Assembly (NCBI RefSeq): GCF_019320115.1
Contig: NC_089582.1
Span: 116,504,637-116,568,636, forward strand
Direction: 5' to 3'
From: Miscanthus floridulus
Lineage: Eukaryota; Streptophyta; Magnoliopsida; Poales; Poaceae
Length of the DNA stretch: 64,000 nucleotides
In this document: positions 21,739-32,218 of the stretch, one piece after another
Position numbering within the stretch: position 1 is the stretch's first letter
Layout of the letters: every line of letters starts with the position of its first letter
Program-made: the position numbers and the translations under genes
The notes under the pieces: model-generated
Seen by the model: the letters and a program-made list of their open reading frames with translations, nothing else
Told to the model about the DNA's origin: nothing
The model's database searches: none

Positions 21739-23160
21739 TCAGTTGGCAGGAGTCACACGAGTGGAGTGTCCAAAACAGGATAGGAAGTCCGAGATGGCGA
21801 CATCCGAGCTACCGCCTTCACCCATGGCATTCCTTGCCTTGCCGCTCCAGTCCAGAGCTCTCTTCCTAAACTCCTTGCACATTTCGCCTTCCATGACGTC
21901 CCGCACGCACCTCTCCATCTCCGCGCTCCTCACCACCCCCTGGGCATCCGGGCGCACCCGTACGCCGACACGCCACACGTCCTGAATATACTTGGCATTC
22001 GTCGTCTGGTCCGCCCAGTTCGGCATCGCCACCATGGGCACGCCGGCGCTGAGCGCCTCCACCGTCGAGTTCCAGCCGCAGTGCGTGAAGAAGCAGCCGA
22101 CGGAGGGGTGCGCCAGGACCTCCAGCTGCGGGCACCACGACACCAGGCGCCCCCTGCTGGCCTTCGCCGCCTTGTCGTCGGCGAAGCCCTTGGGTAGCTT
22201 GGCAGTCTCCGTGGCCCGGACGACCCACAGGAAGGGCTTGCCGCTGCTGTAGAGGCCCTCGGCTATCTCGCTCATCTGGTCCGGGCCTAGCGACGCCATG
22301 CTACCGAAGGAGACGTACAGAACGGACCGCGCCTGCTGGGCGTCCAGCCACGCCATGCTTTCTGCCGCCATTGGGGCGTGCAGGTGGATGCCGTAGGACA
22401 CGTCATCCGGCAGTCGGTTGTCTAGGAACGCCGACGGGACAGTCGGCCCCACCATCTTGGCTCTCCACGTAGACGCCAAGTAGTCCGCTTCCTGCGGCTC
22501 CAGGTCGTAGAACGAGTTGACGAGCACATGGTCGGCGGTGTCCAGCCCCAGGAACTGGTTCAGCAGCAGCTCCCGGAAACACGGGGGGTACCTGATGTCA
22601 GCGAAGAACGTGGGCACGTCGCCGACCTCGAGCTGCGTCGACAGCCCGGGCAGGTCCCGCAGCACCTCCTCCGGGCGCAGCAGCGGCGGGGGCGGCACCC
22701 GGCCGGCCCACGCGTGCGCGTACACGATGTCCACGGCGCACGGCTGCGTGAGGAACGCCGCGGACGCCGCGCCGCGTCGCCTCGCCACGCGCTGCGCCCA
22801 CGGCGCGACCGCGTCGTACACCACCACGTGCACGGGCCGCCCCACCTCCGACTCCGACCGGAGGAGCTCGTCCAGCGTCTCGGACCCGACCGACTCGATC
22901 CGCTCGAAGTAGGGGACGCCCATCCCTCCTAGCTCATCGGGGCCGCGCTCGTCGCAGCCGTCGGAGATGGCGGCGACGTGGACCGAGCTTGGGGTCGGCT
23001 TGGTCGAGCTGATCACGAAACGGGTCGCCGCCAGGGTGCACCGGACGCCACTGCGGCCGGCGAGCCGCTTGCCGAACTGGAGCAGCGGGTTGATGTGGCC
23101 CTGTGTGGGGAATGGGAGGAGAAGAACGTGGACGCTTTGGTCGGACGACCTCGCCGCCAT
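21739..23160 (-). CDS. UDP-glycosyltransferase, UGT74-like (family 1)
   Basis: An intact 473-aa, single-exon minus-strand gene, the normal length for plant family 1 UGTs. The N-terminus has FPTQGHINPLLQF with the catalytic His at residue 22, and the partner Asp is at 116 (VVYDAVAPWA). The C-terminal PSPG donor-binding box runs from W342 to Q385, exactly 44 residues, with HCGWNS and the final Gln typical of UDP-glucose users. The start lies in a strong plant context (ACCATGG). Codon usage is very GC-rich at third positions, usual for grass genes. Overall wording (YVSFGSMASLGPDQM, WCPQLEVLAHPSVGCF) places it near the UGT74 group, cytosolic enzymes that glucosylate acids, hormones or other small metabolites. 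The acceptor cannot be inferred. It lies 225 bp from the CACTA element at its 3' side. Confidence 0.95.
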   Translation of the reverse strand: MAARSSDQSVHVLLLPFPTQGHINPLLQFGKRLAGRSGVRCTLAATRFVISSTKPTPSSVHVAAISDGCDERGPDELGGMGVPYFERIESVGSETLDELLRSESEVGRPVHVVVYDAVAPWAQRVARRRGAASAAFLTQPCAVDIVYAHAWAGRVPPPPLLRPEEVLRDLPGLSTQLEVGDVPTFFADIRYPPCFRELLLNQFLGLDTADHVLVNSFYDLEPQEADYLASTWRAKMVGPTVPSAFLDNRLPDDVSYGIHLHAPMAAESMAWLDAQQARSVLYVSFGSMASLGPDQMSEIAEGLYSSGKPFLWVVRATETAKLPKGFADDKAAKASRGRLVSWCPQLEVLAHPSVGCFFTHCGWNSTVEALSAGVPMVAMPNWADQTTNAKYIQDVWRVGVRVRPDAQGVVRSAEMERCVRDVMEGEMCKEFRKRALDWSGKARNAMGEGGSSDVAISDFLSCFGHSTRVTPAN

Positions 23161-23257
23161 GGTACAACTAATGAGTGAATGAATGTGCTGATTCTATATC
23201 ACAGATAGATTTGCAATGGCGGTGTTCTTGGGAAGTACGAGAGTGCAAGTGTTGCTC

Positions 23258-23266
23258 TATATATAG
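23258..23266 (-). promoter_or_regulatory. Probable TATA box of the UGT gene
   Basis: The minus strand reads CTATATATA about 98 bp upstream of the ATG. This leaves room for a transcription start about 30 bp further on and a leader of roughly 60-70 bases. Confidence 0.6.
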
Positions 23267-23572
23267 ATAGACGACGTCCGTCGTGAACTCCTCATGCTTC
23301 AGCGACAAATCATCAGATGCTGAAGCAAAGCCCAAGCGGCCAACTGTTTCTATTGAATTCGGTGAAAAACGGATCTCCTGGATCTGCACCGGCAGCAGTG
23401 CCGGTCCTAAGATTCTGAGGACGAACTCGTCCTCTAGACTATATATAAATCTTATAATATATATAAGTGCTATTTTTTTTGCAAAGCAAAAATAAATCCA
23501 GTGATATATTTTTAATTTAACATATTTGATAATTATCGAGGAACAATGTAGACTAAAACTAATATGATTACC

Positions 23573-24321
23573 TTAAGGAAGAATAGAATTCCATAATATC
23601 CATTGCTTCTCATAAAAAGATGGTTGTTCGGGCGTTTCTTGATGCAAAAAATCATCAAGGACGGTATTGAGATCAATAGTGTCCAAGATATCTCTCTCGA
23701 TTGTGCACATAGCTAATCCATTTAACCTTTCTTGCGACATAGTTGATCTCAAATAGTTCTTCAATAACTTCAATTTTGAGAAACTTCTTTCAGCTGAAGC
23801 TACAGTCACATGTACAGTTCAGAGGATTCGAAAGGCAACTGAAACATTTGGATAGCAATCTGTAGCTACAACCAACTCCAGAATCTCAAGCGCTGACATG
23901 TCTATTAAGAGCATCTGCAGGGAACTCAAGATTCAATTCTCTCAACGGTCCCTTTTCAATCAATATATCTCTACCCTTATTATCAAGATTTCCCTAAGTT
24001 CTAGGATCAAAGACATCATGAATAGAAGCTTCTTGCATATCATCAATTAAATTTTCAGGTTGAGAGGAAGGCTGTAAATTTTAATTCTACGTAGCATCAT
24101 CAATGTCATCAACTTGTTCACTTAAATTATCATTAACTTGTTGGTGTTGCTGCCCTTGTTCTTCAATATCAAGTGCATCTACAGGATTATCATCATGCAC
24201 AACACTACTTGAAGCTTAAAAAAAACTTATGTATAGCACCTTTTTGAGATTCAATAAATTGATCTTCTACTCTTTTCCGTTTTCTTTTCTGAGACTCCGA
24301 CAAATGTTTCTTAGGTAGCAT
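23573..24321 (-). pseudogene. Internally deleted hAT-type transposase pseudogene
   Basis: The minus strand begins MLPKKHLSESQKRKRKR and continues through [19 protein letters not shown]. It then jumps directly to [17 protein letters not shown], followed by VTVASAERSFSKLKLLKNYL, the C-terminal dimerisation block of hAT transposases. The N-terminal wording is that of the TTF/MYM-type zinc-finger subgroup. Several hundred residues, including the TTF finger and catalytic core, are missing at the junction near 23905. Stops also occur (for example in the ATHKFF-like N-terminal segment and before HVTVASAE). No terminal repeats were identified. Confidence 0.8.
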
Positions 24322-26175
24322 TCTAAGTTTCTAACACCTAAATTAGAAAAAAAAAACATGACTATATAAGTACCGAGTACTAGAAATCCAAAGTAATTAA
24401 TTTAGATTAAAAAACGATCAAGGAAAAAAAATATCTAGATCGTCGCCTTGCCGTCGTCTGCGTCCCATACCCGCCTACGGCCTACCCGGCGGCGTTGTAC
24501 CGATAAACCACGGGACAGCCGGACGGGAGCCGCAGTGCTTGTGCCGCACGCGTGGTGTCGGCGAGACGGATCATGGACGGCGATTCGCTTTCACCCTTCA
24601 ACGGCACGGGCATTCGGCCGTTCGTGTAGACGCGTTACGCGTAGTATACCTAAAGGGCATACGGTGCTGAGGGCCTGTATACGTGGGATCCTAGGCTGCC
24701 CCCGCCGCCGGCCCTAGGCCATTGCAGCACGTGCACCCTTGCAGTGCCGGCACTGGCCCGTAGTACATGAGACGCGCTTCTTCCTTGTTTGTCGATTTCT
24801 CCTGGTTTTTTTTTCCTACATGCACACGTGGTGCGGAATCGTCACTTTTTGCTTCTTGGCTTGGTCGTTTTCTTTATCTCGCACGTCATCGATGACTTAA
24901 GCTTCCTGTCGAATGCATGAATTTTCTGTCAGCAGTGACGTACATTTTATTATGTGAGCTTCTGCGGAGTGCAGTATGGATTTTATTCAAAATCCATATA
25001 TTTTAATTCTGCCAATTATTTCCATCAAAAATTCCTTTTAATATAGAGTATACTTCTCTATGGCGGCTATAGAATAGATAATTCTGTGATCGAACCCAAT
25101 GCGCACGTCTGGACAGTCTCACTAGATGTCCCACTCGACTGGATCCACGTGTCCTACTCAACCCACTCGTTTGGATCCGCGAGCAACTGCTATTTTTCAT
25201 TAGGCTCGCTCGGCCGACAATTGATCGACAGGCTAAGAATAACTCCACCAAATCTCTAATTTGCTCTTTTATCGCTAAAATATGAGATATACTTGCTCTG
25301 GTCCATTAGATCACCTATATGATCGTCTTTCCCTATAACTTTTGGGAGATATTTCGAAATTAATCTACTCTCCCCTAAAGAAAGGAGAGATAGAGAGGTC
25401 TCCTATATATCCTATGGGCCCTACTCCAACTATAGCCACACTGCACTTACAGTGCAAAATCACCCTGATGATCGCCAAGTGTCCACGTTGTTATGTAGAT
25501 CCTACCCATGTCACAAATCCCACCCGTGCGCTCGCCAGGTAGTTTCGGCGCTGGACTGCGCATTGGGGTCAGGATGCCGCATGAAGATCATCGGGGCGGT
25601 CTCACACGAAAAGCGTGATGCGGTACTGTCAGCATAAAATTTCTTTCTCTATGCAGCATTGCAGCTGCCAGCGCACATGAGTGAGAAAGGAGAGGTGGAA
25701 GCGTGCAGGGTGTGTGAGAGAAGAGGTCAAGGATAGGGGAAGAAGGAAGAATATAATGATTAAACGCTGATATATGGGCACCCTTGTCAAGATACAAATC
25801 AGGCAGAGGTTTTTGGCAATCTTCTGGAGCAAAATCCTCATGTCCAAAAGTTAATTTTAGGAGATCTACTATATATATTTATATGGGAGAAGGGATAGAT
25901 CTAGTGGAGTTTCACTAAGAACCTAGTGGCACCCACAAATTTCACTTGATTACTACTTCAGTCTTGTCAGAGAAGGTCAAACATCCACAGGCGACAACCC
26001 CAAGCCAACCTTGATCTCAGTCCCATGAAACTTGTCTCATCTGCTCATCAGATCGAGTTGCTGCTACCCTCGTGGTCTTCATCTCCAATCTGCCACTGAT
26101 GTCTATCCCTTTAGCCGGCCTCTGTGACCTACGCACAGAGGAGCACCTCAAGGAAAGTCTCTGATATTCCCCACT
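24322..26175. other. Intergenic, no gene recognised
   Basis: A small GC-rich patch at 24440-24740 and AT-rich sequence elsewhere. ORFs of 60-90 codons on both strands lack motifs. Confidence 0.5.
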
Positions 26176-26229
26176 CCCCCCCCCCCACCCCCCCCCCCCC
26201 CCCCCACACACACCCCCACCCCCACCCCT
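26170..26229. repeat. Poly-C / CA-rich simple repeat
   Basis: Nearly pure C over about 60 bp, interrupted by single A residues and a short CACACA run. It lies six bases from the poly-T that ends the LINE. Confidence 0.9.
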
Positions 26230-26244
26230 AGATAATTTTTTTTT

Positions 26245-26447
26245 GACGAAACTGGAGGGGTGTGAACCCCTACAGAAATTTATTGAGTAAAGAAAAAAGC
26301 ACAAGAGTTAAAAAGTTACTGTACAAACAGTTTAAGAAACAAAGGAAATGAAAAAGGCAAGGAAGAGTAAAAAGATTACAACAGATTCTGGATGCATAAA
26401 TCAAAAGTGATTGAAACTTTGGCTTTTGCCCTTAGGCTCAGAAGTGA
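26245..26447 (-). other. LINE 3' UTR
   Basis: The plus strand shows GGAGGGGTGTGAACCCCTAC, an AAATTTATTGAGTAAAG-like block and AAGGAAATGAAAAAGG. Related sequence occurs at 13159-13440, marking both as the 3' end of one LINE family. Confidence 0.7.
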
Positions 26448-26655
26448 TTACTCTTTTAGGAATATTCTCTTTGTTGTTTGTATCTCTGGCTGCTTATTTT
26501 TGAAGATGAAATCGTTTCTGACAGACCAAATTGCCCAGCACATTAAAAATGCAACCATCATGAAGAAGACTGGATGAGATTGGCCTCTGAGCTGTGATAT
26601 GCATTCAAAGATGTCTGCTCTATTCCTGAAAACTGATACCCAACAAGCTCCAGTA
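26448..26655 (-). pseudogene. LINE ORF2 C-terminus (zf-RVT tail), part 2
   Basis: Encodes YWSLLGIS, then SQLRGQSHPVFFMM and CWAIWSVRNDFIFKN, the usual end of plant L1 ORF2. It continues directly from CPFAND at 27911 once the intervening RTE copy and one target duplication are removed. Confidence 0.8.
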
Positions 26656-27910
26656 GTCATTAGCAAAAGGACGACAACAACAACAACAACAAAACCTTTA
26701 AGTCCCAAATAAGTTGGGGTAGGCTAGAGTTGAAACCCAACAGAAGCAATTAAGGTTCAGGCACGTGAATAGCTGTCTTCCAAGCACTCCTATCTAAGGC
26801 TAAGTCTTTGGGTATATTCCATCCTTTCAAGTCTCCTTTTATTGCCTCTACCCAAGTCAACTTCGGTCTTCCTCTGCCTCTCTTCACGTTACTATCCTGA
26901 CTTAGGATTCCACTACGCACCGGTGCATCTGGAGGTCTCCGTTGCACATGTCCAAACCATCTCAACCGATGTTGGATAAGCTTTTCTTCAATTGGTGCTA
27001 CCCCTAATCTCTCACGTATATCATCGTTCCGAACTCGATCCCTTCTTGTATGACCGCAAATCTAATGCAACATACGCATTTCCGCGACACTTAGCTGTTG
27101 AATATGTCGTCTTTTCGTAGGCCAACATTCTGCACCATACAACATAGCAGGTCTAATCACCGTCCTATAAAACTTGCCTTTTAGCTTATGTGGTACCCTT
27201 TTGTCACATAGGACACCAGACGCTTGCCGCCACTTCATCCACCCTGCTTTGATTCTATAGCTAACATCTTCATCAATATCCCCATCCCTCTGTAGCATTG
27301 ATCCTAAATATCGAAAGGTATCCTTCCTAGACACTACTTGACCTTCCAAACTAACATCTTCCTCCTCCCGAGTAGTAGTGCCGAAGTCACATCTCATATA
27401 CTCAGTTTTAGTTCTACTAAGTCTAAAACCTTTGGACTCCAAAGTCTCCCGCCATAACTCCAGTTTCTGATTCACTCCTGTCCGGCTTTCATCAACTAGC
27501 ACTACATCGTCCGCGAAAAGCATACACCAAGGGATGTCCCCTTGTATGTCCCTTGTGACCTCATCCATCACTAAAGAAAACAAATAAGGGCTCAAAGCTG
27601 ACCCTTGATGTAGTTCTATCCTAATCGGGAAGTCATCCGTGTCTCCATCGCTTGTTCGAACTCTAGTCACAACATTATTGTACATGTCCTTAATGAGCCC
27701 GACGTACTTCGTTGGGACTTTATGTTTGTCCAAAGCCCACCACATAACATTCCTTGGTATTTTATCATAAGCCTTCTCCAAGTCAATAAAAACCATATGT
27801 AGGTCCTTCTTCTTCTCCCTATACCGCTCCATAATTTGTCTTATTAAGAAAATGGCTTCCATGGTTGACCTTCCGGGCATGAAACCAAATTAGGTCATTA
27901 GCAAAAGGAC
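26656..27910 (-). mobile_element. RTE LINE copy 2 with 17-bp target-site duplication
   Basis: The insert proper is 26673-27893 (1221 bp). GTCATTAGCAAAAGGAC occurs at 26656-26672 and again at 27894-27910. The 3' end, on the minus strand, has CCCCAACTTATTTGGGACT and a TTG-repeat tail (plus-strand CAA run 26673-26693). The copy is 5'-truncated and retains only the later part of the RT and the C-terminal domain. It disrupts the zinc-finger codons of the L1 ORF2. Confidence 0.95.
26754..27880 (-). pseudogene. RTE reverse transcriptase fragment (copy 2)
   Basis: From 27880 the minus strand is open for 272 codons: MPGRSTMEAIF, FIDLEKAYDKIPR, LHQGSALSPYLF and MLFADDVVLVDE (intact catalytic FADD), then RYLGSMLQRDGDI. 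A single TAG at 27062-27064 (normally a Trp codon in RWICGH) precedes the C-terminal part, which reads LRWFGHVQRRPPDA and ends IHVPEP. The N-terminal RT fingers and the endonuclease are missing through 5' truncation. The copy is otherwise remarkably well preserved, implying a young insertion. Confidence 0.9.
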
Positions 27911-30500
27911 AATCAATGAAAAGGTGTTGACAGGTTTCTTCGACTGAAAGGCTACATAGTATATAGTTAAATGAATCAAGATGCATATTCTTCCTTCTTA
28001 GAATATTCCTTGTGCTAATCCTATCATTTAGGAGTAACCAGAAAAAGACCTTATGTTTTGGTTGACAAAAACAATTTTAGAGCCATTTGTATGCTTGGTG
28101 GACATCTCTATGTCCAATTAAAAAGCTGTAGGTTCTAGCTGCTGAAAATTCCCCCCAATTGGATGACCATTTGTCATCTTCATCAATTAAAGGAAAGTGC
28201 TCAAGGAAAGATTGCACTGCTTGCAGTTGGGAATATGCTTCAGTGGACAAGGGCAGATTAAAGAGGTCTAGGAGATGTTGCTGAGCATAAAAATCCCTGA
28301 CTGAGATGACTTTGTTTTTTGCAAAGGAGTGAAGTTCAGGGTAATCATTTTCCAAAGTCTGCTGAATCCATTTGTCTTCCCAAAATAGGCAAGTGCTTCC
28401 ATTTTGAATGTGAATGATGGAGAAGGATTTAAATGGCTGTAGAAGCTTGAGGATGTCCCTCCACCAGAATGAGCCTTTTTTAGTGGCACTTGGTAACTTA
28501 CCATTGTTGTAATGCTTCTCCCAGACCAAAGAAACCCAAGGCAAGTCCTTCTTATTAAAGAATTTATCTAGATTTTTCACCAGTAGAGCTTCATTGTGTT
28601 TTTTTAAGTCAATAACACCTAGGCCTCCCTCCTCCTTTGGTACACACACCATTTCCCATGCTGCCTTTCGAGGTTTTTTTGAATTTATGTCTGCCCCTCT
28701 CCAAAGGTAATGTTTCCTGAATTTATCAATCTGCTTAATTACTCCTTTGGGAAGGGATAGAGTACACATGTGGAAGGTGGGAACAGCTGAAAGCACAACA
28801 TTTGTGAGCTCAAGTTTCCCAGCCTGGGAGAGGAAAGTAGAAGTGCAGGCTAATCTTCTTTCACACTTAGAAATAAGAGGGAGGAAATCATCAACTTTGG
28901 GTTTAGTGATCCCAAGGGGAAGGTCAAGATAAGTGAAAGGGAATGATCCTTTAGAGCAACCCAAGGTATTGGCTAGATGGTTAAACTTTTTAGGAGAAAT
29001 GTTAATTGGAACCATCATGTATTTGTTGAAGTTCACTTTTAACCCAGTGGATTCACAGAAGGAATGTTACACAGATTTCAAGAAAAACAACTGCGTTGAG
29101 TCACCTTCAAGGACAATAAGGGTGTCATCAGCATACTGAATCACAGGGAAGTCCAAAGAGGAATTCAGAGGAATTGGAAGGTTGAGGAGGCCTCTTTGTC
29201 TTTGTTTAGGATGGTCTAGAGAAAATCAGCTGCCAAGACAAAAATAAGAGGGGAGAGGGGATCCCCTTGTTTGACCCCTCCCTTACAGTGGATGGTTCTT
29301 CTTGGCACCCCATTGAGTAGCACATTGGAGGTCCCAGAGGAGAGAATGTTTTTAATCCTTCTAAGCCAAATTGGTCCAAAACCTTTTGCTTCTATAAGTT
29401 TTAGAATAGTTTGGTGCTCAATTTTGTCAAAAGCTTTCTCAAAGTCAAGCTTGAGAATGATGATTTCTTTCTTAGAATGGTGACATAGGTGCAGGTACTC
29501 AAAGGACCAAGCAAGGCAATCCTAGATAGTTCTGTTTTTGATGAAGCCATACTGGTTTTTGTGTATAAGAGAAGGAATTACAGCCTGGAACCTATTGGCA
29601 AGGATTTTGGTAATGATTTTCATTGAGCAATTAAGAAGAGAACTGGGTCTATAATCAGAAATGCAGGTGGCTATCAATCTTTGGAACAAGAGTGATAAAG
29701 GAGGAGTTAATACTCTGGAGGCAGACATTGTTGTTACGAAAAACCCAACAAAGTTCATAGAAGTCATTTTTTAGGTGGACCAACATTTTTTATGAACTCA
29801 TTTGTAAACCCATCTGGGCCAGGAGATTTGTTATTTGGAAGTCTTTTGATGGTCTCATCAATTTCAGCAGTGGAGAACTCTTGTTCAAGAATCTCAAGAC
29901 CCTGGGCTGGTTGAATCAAGGAGGGGAGGTCGAAGAGAATATCATTGAAGTCAGATTGACCAAGTCTCTGTTTGAAGGCTTCCTAGATAATCACTTCTTT
30001 ATCAGCATGTTCAGTTTTAGAGTTACCAGTAGCATCATTGAGCTTACTCACCCAATTCTTCTTATGCCTGATGGTGGCATTGGCATGAAAGAACTTGGTA
30101 CCAGCATCACCTAAAGTTACCCATTTGACATTGCCCCTTTGTTTCCAATAAGTTCTTTGTTGTTCTAACTAGGACAACAATTTTTCTCTTAAAATATCCC
30201 TAAAATTCCATTCCCCTAGACTCAAATCCCTATATTTATCTATAATATCCAACCATTGAATAGTGACAATGATGTTTTCAATGGTAAATTTTAGATTTGA
30301 AATCTTAGCACTCCAACTTCTGAGAGCACCTCTAAGGGATTTAAATTTTTTAGTGAGGATTTTAGCTTTATCAGCCCCAAGATTGAAGTTATTCCAATTG
30401 TCCAGCAACACCTCCTGGAAACCATGTCTCTACAGCCAAAAATTTTCAAATCTGAAAATGTGGGCTTTGAGAATAGAGGTAGAGATAGAGACAACCAGGG
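27911..30500 (-). pseudogene. L1-like LINE reverse transcriptase (ORF2 middle and zf-RVT part 1)
   Basis: Recognisable minus-strand blocks in order are SDYRPSSLLNCSMKIITKIL and HKNQYGFIKNRTI (about 29670-29520) and YADDTLIV (YADD codons at 29124-29135). A 319-codon open stretch follows (29036-28077) with FTYLDLPLGI, WEMVCVPKEEGGLGV and FWEDKW. Then come CSLSVEETCQHLFIDCPFAND-type zinc-finger residues leading into the RTE insertion. The catalytic aspartates survive, but stops and frame changes separate the blocks. The enzyme normally performs target-primed reverse transcription. Confidence 0.85.
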
Positions 30501-30559
30501 GGTTATGATCAAAAGTCTCCTTGACCAAAGCTTTGCAAGTAGTATTACGAAAGGACAAT

Positions 30560-31193
30560 GTCCAAGTAGCATTTGTGAAAACCAAATCTAAGCAGCGGTG
30601 GTGATTGCATATTAGACTAGGTGTATTTCTTTCCTTGTAAAGGAATTTCAGCTAAACCCAGATAACTGATGGCGTTGTTGAAGAGAAACATGTCTGCATG
30701 ATCTGCTCCTGGCCTATTCCTATTTTCTGGCTGCCTATACAGATTAAAGTCCCCCACAAGGATACAATCCTCTTCTTGGTTGAAGTCAACTGATTTTAAC
30801 TAGTCTATGAACTCTCTTTTCCCATCATGAGTGCAGGGACCATAGATATTCATCAAGTTCCAACTATAATCATTGTGCTTGGAAACAAACTGGACAACAA
30901 TTGCAAATTTGTTAGAGAGTTTTAATGTTCCTTCAAAAGTGACTAATTTCCAAGCAACTAGCATCCCCCTAAGGCACCTTCAGAGGAAACAAAGAGAAAA
31001 CTATCAAAACTCATCGGCAGAATTTTTCTGATGAAAGCTGGGTCAAAGTTATCTTTTTTGTTTCTTGAAAGTAGGCGATTTCACAATTTGCCTCTATCAC
31101 CTTATTTCTGACAGAATCCCACTTCCTGGCTGCATTTAGGCCTCTCACATTCCAACACAGTACATTCCAGAATCTGTTAAAATTTGTACTCAT
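30560..31193 (-). pseudogene. L1-like LINE AP endonuclease domain
   Basis: Starts near 31175 with VLCWNVRGLNAARKW and an FQETKK block (catalytic Glu). It continues LGGMLVAWK, LMNIYGPC and ILVGDFNLYRQPENR (catalytic Asp/Asn of GDFN). Later residues up to about 30560 are cut by stops. The domain nicks target DNA to prime LINE reverse transcription. Confidence 0.82.
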
Positions 31194-31395
31194 AGCTGAA
31201 ACAATAATAAACTAATAACCCCTATCCATGTGGGTTTTGACTGAATAACTTAAAGTCTGACAAACTCTCAGAGGTTCACCATAATTGTTCCTAGGATACA
31301 TTTCACCCAAAAGATACTGATAACAAGGATCCACCACCTTACATAGCCTACCATAGGTGGGATTAAGGTACACAAAAGTTGTTCTAATCATCATT

Positions 31396-32218
31396 TTAAA
31401 GAACTTTACTAAGCTTCTCCTCTAGAAGCTTGGGGGTCCTGGTTATCCTCCAGCAATTGGAGCAGGGCCTAGGTTCCTTCCTCCACCATCTACCTTTCCT
31501 CAGGGACATTTCTAGAACCTTCATCTTCAGGGTGACTTGAGCTAGGTTGCTGCACCGAGATTTTGGCTCTTGCAATTGGATGTGTCTTCTTCTTTTTGGT
31601 CTGCAAGATTTCATCATTGATTTTAGATTCGTCCAAATTACAGAAATCAAAAGCTATTTTTTTATTACTTCATTTTTAATGATAGGTGGGTCTAGTGCAC
31701 ATGCTAAACATCTCTTATTAGAACAACCATTAGATTTGAACCCTTTATTTGCATCTTTCAATCTACTACTTCTTCTTACCTCAGACTCCACAATTGTTGT
31801 TCCCTTTCTGTGGGCTCTCTTCCATGTGTTTGGGGTTAGGGAAGATCTAGCAGCCTCTTGCAGCTGCTTTTCTGCCTCCAATGGTTGATTGCCCCAGCAG
31901 CTGTCAAACAGGATAGGTTATTTTGAGGATATGAGCTGGGGATAGAAAAGTGTATATTGCCATTCTCATTTTGCAAGAGTTGAGGCAATTTAGTGGATAG
32001 GATATTCTTTGTGAAAAGGAAGTTGTTGGGAGTCAGCAAATGTACTATAAAGAAATTGGCCCCGTCTCTTGGTATTTGAACTTGAAATGTGAAATTTGTA
32101 CCTGTGATGTCCTCGCAAGAAGAAAGGACAAACGAGTATGCTTGGATTGAAAGGTGATACCAGGGGAGTGTGTTGTTTCTCAACATAAGCTTTTGGTGGC
32201 AAATTTTCGTTTTTAGGT
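31396..32218 (-). pseudogene. LINE ORF1 3' part
   Basis: Contains VESEVRRSSRLKDANKGF and CSNKRCLACALDPP, the Cys-containing motif near the end of ORF1-like proteins of plant L1 elements. A low-complexity tail (KKKKTHPIA) with a frame change follows. Upstream residues (LSIQAYSFVLSS and following) continue to the junction with RTE copy 1 at about 32218. Confidence 0.75.

Noticed and set aside
22517..22932. Plus-strand ORFs of 131-134 codons opposite the UGT gene
   Set aside because: Shadows of the GC-rich UGT coding sequence; no motif of their own.
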